The notes under the pieces were generated by a model. That model searched no databases. It saw only the letters and a program-made list of their open reading frames with translations, and was not told the origin of the DNA. This document shows positions 1-5,885 of a stretch of DNA of 5,885 nucleotides, piece after piece; the stretch's first letter is position 1, and the number at the start of each line of letters is the position of its first letter. A program made the translations under genes and the position numbers. The stretch covers positions 1 to 5,885 of the forward strand of contig SMXR01000031.1 of assembly GCA_004356215.1 (NCBI GenBank), written 5' to 3'. This stretch comes from Alphaproteobacteria bacterium. Its GTDB lineage: Bacteria > Pseudomonadota > Alphaproteobacteria > Sphingomonadales > SMXR01.

Positions 1-14
1 TGGGCGGTGCTGCA

Positions 15-905
15 TTATTCAGTCTCCGGTAGCGCTGGATTGGCGTCAACGGTTTTTCTTCTTTTCCGGAAAACTATGACACCAACACCAATAAACGTCA
101 AAAGTCCGCCAATCCACATTTTCAATGTTAGAATCTCACCCAAAAGAATCACACTGGCAATCACGGCAAAAACCTGGGACATCAGGGTTAGGGGGGCAAT
201 CGTCGTCACCGGGTAACGTTTCAACAAATAGTAAACCCCGCCATGCCCAACGATCGAAGACGCGACCGCGCTGAAAATAACACTCCCTTTGGCGCGCCAT
301 GACGCCGCTTCAATCGCAGCCAATTGGCCATTTTCAACAAAATAGGAAAGCGAGAGTACGGAAATCATTCCCAGCAACCCGATCCAGCACTGCAGGTTCA
401 GCACATGAACCCCAGCCAGTCTTCTCAGCATAATAGCACCGACAGCATAAATAAAAGCCGCCAGCATCACCAGCAACAGGTCTTCCATATGCTCAAGCGC
501 CCCCGGATCGAACCCCAGGATCATCACCCCGGCAAAAGCCAGCACCAGGCCCGCGATGGAAAAAATTCCGATCCGCTCGCCCAGAAATATAACCGCCAGC
601 AAAGTGGCAAAGGGAACATTGGTCAAGGTGACAATCGCCACTGATGAAATATTATCGGCAACACTGATGGCATAATAAAGTATACTGAAATGAAGCGCCC
701 CGATGATCAGCGCCGCGGAAATCAAATGTTTCATCTTGCCCTTGACGATTTTCAGAAACGGCAACAGCAAAACGAAAACCAGAACAAAGCGAAGCCCGGT
801 GGCAAACAACGGGGGCATTTCATCGATAGCATATTTGGCGGCAATGAAATTCAGGCCCCAGGCCAGGTTAATAACAACCATGAGCAACAAATGAGACGAG
901 CGCAT
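15..905 (-). CDS. EamA/DMT-family inner-membrane transporter
   Basis: A 296-residue, very hydrophobic protein with the layout of the drug/metabolite transporter (DMT) superfamily: two tandem EamA repeats (about residues 5-138 and 143-281), together about ten membrane helices. The first helix carries the family-typical NLAWGLNF (13-20). Each repeat has the characteristic Gly-Glu near its end: LGER at 108-111 and LGEI at 255-258. The tail is basic (RKRRK, 280-284) and then polar, as expected for a cytoplasmic C-terminus. Length fits the usual 280-310. The ATG at 905 is chosen because AGGA lies six bases upstream. A TTG at 935 in the same frame would add ten residues and overlap the upstream gene, and is less likely. 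It follows the DjlA-like gene by 20 bp and is probably co-transcribed. DMT members export or import amino acids, nucleosides or other metabolites; the substrate cannot be told from sequence. The family call is firm, the substrate unknown. Confidence 0.93.
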   Translation of the reverse strand: MRSSHLLLMVVINLAWGLNFIAAKYAIDEMPPLFATGLRFVLVFVLLLPFLKIVKGKMKHLISAALIIGALHFSILYYAISVADNISSVAIVTLTNVPFATLLAVIFLGERIGIFSIAGLVLAFAGVMILGFDPGALEHMEDLLLVMLAAFIYAVGAIMLRRLAGVHVLNLQCWIGLLGMISVLSLSYFVENGQLAAIEAASWRAKGSVIFSAVASSIVGHGGVYYLLKRYPVTTIAPLTLMSQVFAVIASVILLGEILTLKMWIGGLLTFIGVGVIVFRKRRKTVDANPALPETE

Positions 906-911
906 AAGAAT

Positions 912-915
912 TCCT
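912..915 (-). promoter_or_regulatory. Ribosome binding site of the EamA transporter
   Basis: On the minus strand the sequence reads AGGA, then ATTCTT, then ATG at 905. The six-base spacing is near ideal. It decides for the ATG at 905 over the in-frame TTG at 935, which sits inside the end of the upstream gene. Confidence 0.6.
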
Positions 916-925
916 AAACCTGCAA

Positions 926-1648
926 TTAGATCCAACCGCGCTCCTTTTCGATGCGGTCATAAGCGGCATTGATGGCCGCCAGTTTATCATTGGCGATATC
1001 AATAAATTCTTCCGGCAAACCCTTGGCAATTAATTTGTCTGGATGATGTTCCTTAATCAGGGTCCGGTAGGCTTTTTTCAACTCAGCGTCAGAGATATCC
1101 GGAGAGACGCCAAGGACTGTGTAGGGATCTTCGGCCCCGCCGCGCAAATACTGGGCCTTGATATGATCATAGCGGGCACCGCCATACCCAAAAATTCGAG
1201 CAACGTTTTTCAGGAATTCTTCTTCGGCGGGGTGAAACACACCATCGGCCAAGGCGATATGAAACAGCGCTCCCATCAGGTCTTCGAGAACCGCCGGGCT
1301 GTCTTTGAAAAGGGCGGCAATCTGGCGCGCATAGGCTTCATATCCGGCGCTGTCTTTTTTAGCCATGTCGAATATGCGGCCGACATTTTTTACCTCATGT
1401 GGGGGAATCCGGAAAATTTTCTTGAAGGCTTCAACCTCATCCCGGGTGACATGGCCATCGGCCTTGGCCATCTTGGCGGAAAGGGCAATGACGCCGATTG
1501 TAAAGGTAATCTGTTTGGTGGCCTGGGGCGCGATCCCTTCAACCCCGCGGTCAAAAGCATGCCCGGCGCCAACGCCCAAAAGCGCCCCCAACGGGCCGCC
1601 GACGGCAAAGCCCGCAACCCCGCCGATTATTTTACCCCAGATTGACAT
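926..1648 (-). CDS. djlA: DjlA-like co-chaperone with TerB and J domains
   Basis: A 240-residue protein with three parts. Residues 1-30 are a Gly/Ala-rich hydrophobic segment (GGVAGFAVGGPLGALLGVG), probably a membrane anchor. Residues about 44-165 form a helical TerB-like domain with its two acidic signatures, KADGHVTRDE (62-71) and ALADGVFHPAEEE (132-144). Residues 174-240 are a C-terminal J domain starting DPYTVLGV, with the HPD triad at 202-204 that stimulates DnaK ATPase. This order matches DjlA, the membrane-anchored DnaK partner, which in enterobacteria is linked to envelope stress and capsule control. That role is known for the family, not shown here. The ATG at 1648 gives the complete anchor, but only a weak ribosome site precedes it. 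The gene is first of a likely two-gene leftward transcript with the EamA transporter. Length (typically 230-270) is normal. Assignment to the family is confident; the symbol is by domain order rather than proven orthology. Confidence 0.93.
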   Translation of the reverse strand: MSIWGKIIGGVAGFAVGGPLGALLGVGAGHAFDRGVEGIAPQATKQITFTIGVIALSAKMAKADGHVTRDEVEAFKKIFRIPPHEVKNVGRIFDMAKKDSAGYEAYARQIAALFKDSPAVLEDLMGALFHIALADGVFHPAEEEFLKNVARIFGYGGARYDHIKAQYLRGGAEDPYTVLGVSPDISDAELKKAYRTLIKEHHPDKLIAKGLPEEFIDIANDKLAAINAAYDRIEKERGWI

Positions 1649-1760
1649 CGGATGGGTTTAGCATAGACTTTTCCCGAAAACTATAATCGTGTATGACAAT
1701 GTTGAAATTTAAATTCCCGGGAAAAACCTGGAACATCAAATCAAATTGAGACGGACAAAT
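1649..1760. promoter_or_regulatory. Divergent promoter spacer
   Basis: This 112-bp, AT-rich spacer separates the leftward DjlA-like gene from the rightward glycosyltransferase and must hold promoters for at least one direction. On the plus strand a perfect TATAAT stands at 1682-1687, which would give an untranslated leader of about 67 bases. The -35 match is poor (TTTAGC, 1657-1662, 19-bp spacing). On the minus strand TATAGT (1685-1680) overlaps the same site and TTGTCA occurs at 1699-1694, but their spacing of 8 bp is too short to be one promoter. Two inverted repeats lie here: TTTTC-CC-GAAAA (1669-1680) and TTCCCGGGAA (1714-1723). The promoter assignment is a pattern match only. Confidence 0.45.
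1714..1723. repeat. Perfect 10-bp palindrome, possible operator
   Basis: TTCCCGGGAA is its own reverse complement. It lies downstream of the candidate -10 box, about 20 bases past the predicted transcription start and 37 bases before the glycosyltransferase ATG. A related element, TTTTCCCGAAAA (1669-1680), lies about 45 bp upstream, touching the -10 box. The two share TTCCCG followed by a run of A. It is too short and has no T-run, so a terminator is unlikely. It could be a regulator site or chance. Confidence 0.3.
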
Positions 1761-2441
1761 ATGCCAAAGGTTTCCATAGTTACGCTGACCAAAGATCGCA
1801 GAAAATTTATCCCCCCCCTGATAAAAAATGTTGCGGCCCAAAGCTGGCCCAAAGATGACCTTGAATGGATCATCGTCGATGATGGCGAGGATAAAATTGA
1901 GGATCTGGTCAAGGATATTCCTTATGTAAACTATCGCTATTACAAGACCCACCTACCTATTGGCCACAAACGCAATATCGCCAATTCCCTGGCCAGTGGC
2001 GAGTATATATTTTATTTCGATGATGATGATTATTCTTTTCCAAACCGGATTGCAGTGGGGGTTAAAGCCCTTGACCAAAACCCGCAGGCGATGATTATCG
2101 GTTCGTCGGGAATGTATATCTATGACAGCGATTTGAAAAAAATTTACGTCGCCGGCCCGTTTGGCCCCCGCCATGCCACCGAAGGCACCTGGGGGTTGCG
2201 GCGGACGCTTTTGCGCCAAACAAAATATGAAGAAAGCCTGATGCGGGCAACCGAAAGCAACTTCACAAAAAACTGGGCCATAGGCGTTATGCAGGTCGGC
2301 CGTAACAACACCATCGTCGCCACCGATCACGGCGGTAATTCGGTCTCGAAAAAACATTTGATAAAAAAAACCAAGGAATTTTTCGAGGTCGAACAAATTA
2401 TCCCCGATAAAGCAGCCTGTGAATTTTTGAAAAGTTTATGA
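1761..2441 (+). CDS. Family 2 (GT-A fold) glycosyltransferase
   Basis: A 226-residue soluble protein. It opens with the GT2 signature strand VSIVTLTKDR (4-13). The nucleotide-binding acidic pair is at IIVDDG (37-42), followed by GHKRN (68-72), a conserved feature of many GT2 enzymes. The metal-binding DxD-type motif is FDDDDY (86-91). E165 in RATESNF (162-168) is a candidate catalytic base, and a C-terminal HGGNS (190-194) follows. No membrane helix or signal peptide is seen, so it should act in the cytoplasm, moving a sugar from a nucleotide donor to an unknown acceptor such as a glycan, lipid or protein. At 226 residues it is a near-minimal GT-A domain. The ATG at 1761 is preferred, with GGA five bases upstream; a TTG at 1746 would add five residues. 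No other glycan genes are in view. Its stop lies 16 bp before the oxoprolinase start, implying co-transcription. Family certain, substrate unknown. Confidence 0.92.
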   Translation: MPKVSIVTLTKDRRKFIPPLIKNVAAQSWPKDDLEWIIVDDGEDKIEDLVKDIPYVNYRYYKTHLPIGHKRNIANSLASGEYIFYFDDDDYSFPNRIAVGVKALDQNPQAMIIGSSGMYIYDSDLKKIYVAGPFGPRHATEGTWGLRRTLLRQTKYEESLMRATESNFTKNWAIGVMQVGRNNTIVATDHGGNSVSKKHLIKKTKEFFEVEQIIPDKAACEFLKSL

Positions 2442-2445
2442 CCTT

Positions 2446-2460
2446 GAGGGCTGGCAAATT
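2446..2460 (+). promoter_or_regulatory. GAGGG ribosome site and putative ATT start codon
   Basis: GAGGG (2446-2450) is the only good Shine-Dalgarno-like sequence before the oxoprolinase. Seven bases later comes ATT (2458-2460), in frame with the protein. The frame is closed upstream by TGA at 2428-2430. Between that stop and the DRGGTFTD codons (2500-2523) there is no ATG, GTG or TTG. ATT is a known rare initiator (infC and pcnB of Escherichia coli), so this site is plausible, but it is inferred from spacing alone. The other reading is a single-base loss near 2459-2462 that broke the link to ATG 2438. Confidence 0.5.
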
Positions 2461-5400
2461 TTAAAAAAAAACAAAACCGGCGATTGGCAGTTCTGGGTTG
2501 ACCGGGGCGGGACTTTTACCGACATCGTCGGCCGCGCGCCGGATGGAAACCTGGTCACCCGCAAGTACCTTTCCGAAAACCCGGATCAATACCAAGACGC
2601 CGCGCTCTTTGGCATTCGTGATATTCTTGGCTTAAAAGATAGTGATCCCCTGCCGGGAACAATCGACAGCCTGAAGCTGGGCACGACGGTCGCAACCAAC
2701 GCGCTTTTGGAGCGCCAAGGCGAGCGTACCGCCCTGGTCACCACCAAGGGATTTGCCGATGCCCTGGTCATTGGCGACCAGCGACGCCCGGAGTTATTCG
2801 CCCTGAATGTCGCAGCGCCAATAGTTTTGTTTGAAAAGGTTGTCGAGGTGGCCGAGCGCATCGGCGCCCGGGGCGAGGTTCTGAGGTGCCCTGATATGGC
2901 CGCGGTCAAATCCGACTTAACTGTCTTAAAGCAGGCCGGCATCAAATCAATCGCCATTGTTTTTATGCACGGCGACCGCTACCCGGACCATGAGACCAGG
3001 GTTGCCGCGCTGGCCCGCAAAATGGGATTTCCCTATGTGGTTACCAGTCATGGCACTATTTCGGTGATGAAATTCAACATCCGCGGCAGCACTACGGTGG
3101 TTGATGCTTATCTTTCCCCCAAGCTCAAGGATTATGTCAGCGGTATTGAAAACAACACCGGCAATATCCCGCTTTATTTCATGCAATCTTCCGGCGGGCT
3201 TGCCGGGGCCAAACATTTCCGTGGCAAGGACGCGATTCTTTCCGGACCGGCGGGGGGTATAGTTGGTGCGGTTAAGGCCGCAGCTCTGGATGGGTTCGAG
3301 AAGATTATCGGCTTTGACATGGGCGGCACATCCACCGATGTCGCGCATTATAACGGGGTGTTTGAGCGCAGCGAAGAACAAGACCTGGGCGGGATAAAAT
3401 TGAAAGTGCCTTCGCTGAAAATTCACACCGTCGCCGCCGGCGGCGGGTCTATTTGTAGCTTTCACCAGGGCCGGTTTCAGGTTGGCCCGGCCTCGGCGGG
3501 CGCCAACCCGGGCCCGGCGTGTTACCGGGGCGGCGGACCGCTAACCGTGACCGACTGCAACCTGATTTTAGGCAAACTGAAACCCGACCTGTTCCCCCAT
3601 GTCTTCGGCACCGGCCACAACCAGCCGCTGGATCCGGAGGCCGCGTTGAAAAAAATGGCAGACGTTGTGGCGGATATTAAAAAACAGGCTGGAAAAACAA
3701 TAAGCGCCAAAGACGCCGCTAAAGGTTTCATTGCCGTCGCGGTCGAACATATGGCCCGGGCGGTGAAAAAAATATCAGTACAAAAGGGCCATAATATTAC
3801 CAAATACACCCTGGTGTCATTCGGCGGTGCCGGTGGCCAGCACGCCTGCCTGGTGGCAGATGCCTTGGGGGTTGAAACGATACTAATTCACCCTTTGGCG
3901 GGAGTTTTGTCGGCGTTGGGAATTGGCCAGAGCGGTCTGATCAAGGTGGTGGAAAAGACAATAGAAAAACCGCTTGGGGCCAAGTCCCTTAAAGCAACCG
4001 CCGCGGTTTTGAATAATCTGAAGGGTGAAGCCATCCAGTCACTTAAGGTCCAGGGAGCCGAACCAGGCGCAATCACCGCACAATTTTTCTTAAAAGTAAG
4101 GTTCGATGGCAGCGATACCCCGTTGACGGTTGGATTTGGGAAAATGGATGCCATAACCGCTGCCTTCAGGGAAGCCCATGAAAGCTTGTTCGGGTTTTAT
4201 GAGGAAAACAAAAAATTGATCATTCAGTCCGCGGTGGTTGAGACGACGACCCCAAGTGAGGATGCCATTGCCCTTCCCGCACCCGGCAAAAACGCCAAGA
4301 CCCAAAAGGGACCAGTATTTATCAGGGATGACCTATCCCCGGGGCAGGTTGTTAGCGGCCCGGCGGTAATCGTCGAAAATCATGGCACAAATATTATTGA
4401 GGCCGGGTGGCAGGCCGAGGTTTCAACAACCGGCAACCTGATCCTGAAGCGGGTTGAAGCTCGCCAACACCACCAATTGGCAACCGCCAAGCCGGACCCG
4501 ATTATGCTGGAAATTTTCAACAACCGGTTCATGACCATCGCCGAAGAGATGGGGGCGATTCTGGAAAACACCGCTCATTCGGTCAATATCAAAGAACGGC
4601 TGGATTTTTCCTGTGCGCTGTTCGACAGCACTGGCGACCTGGTCGCCAATGCCCCGCATATGCCGGTGCATTTAGGGAGCATGAGCGAGAGCATCAAAAC
4701 CATCGCCGGTGAAAATAAAGGTAAAATGAAGCCCGGCAATACCTATCTTTTAAACGACCCGTATCATGGCGGCACCCATTTGCCCGACCTGACGGTGGTG
4801 CTTCCGGTGTTCCTGAATAGGAAAGACAGCGACCCGGATTTTTTTGTCGCCGCCCGTGGTCACCACGCCGACATTGGCGGCATTACCCCGGGATCGATGC
4901 CGCCAAATTCCAAAACAATTGATGAAGAAGGGGTGCTGTTCACCAACTTTCCGTTGATCATTGAAGGCCGGTTTCGGGAAGACGCGCTCCGCCGCCAATT
5001 GGTTGGTGCGGCTTTTCCGGCGCGAAACCCGGACCAGAACGTTGCCGACATCAAGGCCATGGTTGCAGCCTGCCGCAGGGGAATTACCAGCCTGATGGTG
5101 ATGTGCGCCGAATTTGGCCTGGACGCGGTAAAAAATTACATGGCTTTTATCCAGGAAAATGCCGAAAGCGCGGTGCGCGAGGTAATCGATGTTCTGGAAA
5201 ACGGCAGCTGCAGCTACCCGTTTGATAACGGCCTTGAGATTAAACTGGCGATCCGCGTGGATAAAAAAGCCCGCAGCGCCGAGATTGATTTCACCGGCAC
5301 CAGCGGCCAGGCTTCGGGAAATTTCAACGCCCCCAGGGCGGTCACCGTTGCCGCTGTTTTATATGTGTTCAGGTGTTTGGTCGGCCAGGACATCCCCTTG

Positions 5401-5885
5401 AATGCCGGCTGCCTGAAACCCCTTAAGTTGATTGTCCCCAAGGGGTGTTTTCTCAATCCTGAATTTCCCGCAGCCGTAGTGGCGGGAAATGTCGAAACGT
5501 CTCAAGGCACCACAAACGCCTTATTGCTGGCGCTTGGCAAGCTGGCGGCGGCCCAGGGGACCATGAACAACCTGACCTTCGGCACCGAAGAGTGGGGCTA
5601 CTACGAAACCATCTGCGGCGGCTCCGGCGCGGGCCCCAGCTTCGACGGCGCGTCCGCCGTCCACACGCACATGACCAACACGCGGATTACCGATCCCGAA
5701 GTCTTGGAACGTCGTTACCCTGTGCTGCTCCGCGAATTCTCGATCCGAAGAGGCAGCGGCGGTCGGGGCAAGCACCGGGGCGGCGACGGTATTACCCGCG
5801 CCATCGAATTTCTCGAAGCCATGTCGGCAGGAATTCTTTCCGAACGCCGCGTCACCGCCCCCTACGGATTGAACGGCGGAGAACA
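2458..5885 (+). CDS. ATP-dependent 5-oxoprolinase, fused HyuA-HyuB, 3' end missing
   Basis: This reads open without a stop to the right edge: 1142 codons here against about 1200 for the family, so only some 60 are missing. It should cleave 5-oxo-L-proline to L-glutamate using ATP, in the cytoplasm. Numbering from the ATT at 2458, the HyuA half has DRGGTFTD (15-22), GTTVATNALLE (76-86), SGPAGG (262-267), the phosphate-binding GFDMGGTSTD (285-294) and SFGGAGGQHA (454-463). The HyuB half starts near residue 680 and has NDPYHGGTHLPD (766-777), RGHHADIGG (800-808), ETICGGSGAG (1050-1059) and HTH (1069-1071), likely metal or substrate ligands. Fusion of both halves and WQFWVDRGGTFTD at the N-terminus favour 5-oxoprolinase (OPLAH/OXP1 type) over N-methylhydantoinase or acetone carboxylase subunits, which are usually separate. 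The start is unusual: no ATG, GTG or TTG precedes the first motif. The first in-frame canonical start is TTG at 2707, which would delete the nucleotide-binding loop. It follows the glycosyltransferase by 16 bp. Confidence 0.92.
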   Translation, partial: MLKKNKTGDWQFWVDRGGTFTDIVGRAPDGNLVTRKYLSENPDQYQDAALFGIRDILGLKDSDPLPGTIDSLKLGTTVATNALLERQGERTALVTTKGFADALVIGDQRRPELFALNVAAPIVLFEKVVEVAERIGARGEVLRCPDMAAVKSDLTVLKQAGIKSIAIVFMHGDRYPDHETRVAALARKMGFPYVVTSHGTISVMKFNIRGSTTVVDAYLSPKLKDYVSGIENNTGNIPLYFMQSSGGLAGAKHFRGKDAILSGPAGGIVGAVKAAALDGFEKIIGFDMGGTSTDVAHYNGVFERSEEQDLGGIKLKVPSLKIHTVAAGGGSICSFHQGRFQVGPASAGANPGPACYRGGGPLTVTDCNLILGKLKPDLFPHVFGTGHNQPLDPEAALKKMADVVADIKKQAGKTISAKDAAKGFIAVAVEHMARAVKKISVQKGHNITKYTLVSFGGAGGQHACLVADALGVETILIHPLAGVLSALGIGQSGLIKVVEKTIEKPLGAKSLKATAAVLNNLKGEAIQSLKVQGAEPGAITAQFFLKVRFDGSDTPLTVGFGKMDAITAAFREAHESLFGFYEENKKLIIQSAVVETTTPSEDAIALPAPGKNAKTQKGPVFIRDDLSPGQVVSGPAVIVENHGTNIIEAGWQAEVSTTGNLILKRVEARQHHQLATAKPDPIMLEIFNNRFMTIAEEMGAILENTAHSVNIKERLDFSCALFDSTGDLVANAPHMPVHLGSMSESIKTIAGENKGKMKPGNTYLLNDPYHGGTHLPDLTVVLPVFLNRKDSDPDFFVAARGHHADIGGITPGSMPPNSKTIDEEGVLFTNFPLIIEGRFREDALRRQLVGAAFPARNPDQNVADIKAMVAACRRGITSLMVMCAEFGLDAVKNYMAFIQENAESAVREVIDVLENGSCSYPFDNGLEIKLAIRVDKKARSAEIDFTGTSGQASGNFNAPRAVTVAAVLYVFRCLVGQDIPLNAGCLKPLKLIVPKGCFLNPEFPAAVVAGNVETSQGTTNALLLALGKLAAAQGTMNNLTFGTEEWGYYETICGGSGAGPSFDGASAVHTHMTNTRITDPEVLERRYPVLLREFSIRRGSGGRGKHRGGDGITRAIEFLEAMSAGILSERRVTAPYGLNGGE
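2463..2471 (+). repeat. A9 homopolymer just inside the oxoprolinase gene
   Basis: Nine consecutive A follow TTTT, giving Lys-Lys-Asn codons right after the putative start. Tracts of this length can cause polymerase slippage and are also prone to sequencing or replication indels. Here a change in tract length does not restore an ATG start, because the TAA ending the ATG-2438 frame (2462-2464) is reached first. Confidence 0.7.

Noticed and set aside
906..935. Upstream TTG start at 935 for the EamA transporter, overlapping the DjlA-like stop
   Set aside because: The added residues are not needed by the family, and AGGA is ideally placed for the ATG at 905.
1043..1645. 200-codon open frame on the plus strand opposite the DjlA-like gene
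   Set aside because: It lies wholly antisense to a gene with clear TerB and J domains, has no recognisable domain and no good ribosome site. It is a shadow frame.
1953..2396. 147-codon minus-strand frame opposite the glycosyltransferase
   Set aside because: It is antisense to a clear GT2 domain, with no recognisable domain. It is a shadow frame.
2466..2472. A AAA AAC, a -1 frameshift heptamer in the oxoprolinase frame
   Set aside because: A -1 shift there would leave the functional frame, and no downstream pseudoknot or useful alternative product is apparent. It is most likely a by-product of the Lys-Lys-Asn codons.
2947..3465. 172-codon open frame on the minus strand inside the oxoprolinase
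   Set aside because: The plus strand here encodes the conserved SGPAGG and GFDMGGTSTD motifs. The antisense frame resembles no family I know.
1..5885. Possible defence system, mobile element or biosynthetic cluster
   Set aside because: All four genes belong to common housekeeping or metabolic families. There are no integrase, transposase, direct-repeat or toxin-antitoxin features to support such a system.

Overview
The window looks like ordinary chromosomal DNA from a Gram-negative bacterium, most likely an alphaproteobacterium or a relative. The basis is GC of roughly 50%, the TerB-J-domain (DjlA-type) protein, and the fused HyuA-HyuB oxoprolinase beginning WQFWVDRGGTFTD. The taxonomic call is inference. 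No tRNA, rRNA, CRISPR array, insertion sequence or phage gene was seen.

Layout: two genes lie on the minus strand and two on the plus strand, diverging from a 112-bp spacer (1649-1760). Leftward come a DjlA-like co-chaperone (926-1648) and, 20 bp further on, an EamA/DMT-family membrane transporter (15-905), probably one transcript. Rightward come a small family-2 glycosyltransferase (1761-2441) and, after only 16 bp, a very large ATP-dependent 5-oxoprolinase that runs off the right edge (2458 to beyond 5885). The two rightward genes look co-transcribed, but no shared pathway is evident. The oxoprolinase would return 5-oxoproline to glutamate. The glycosyltransferase acceptor is unknown.

The main surprise is the start of the oxoprolinase gene. 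The open frame entered from the TGA at 2428-2430 has no ATG, GTG or TTG before the essential N-terminal DRGGTFTD motif. The best candidate is an ATT at 2458, seven bases after a GAGGG Shine-Dalgarno-like sequence. The alternative is a one-base loss just upstream that uncoupled the gene from an ATG at 2438 overlapping the glycosyltransferase stop. I found no convincing undescribed multi-gene system; the remaining findings are modest.
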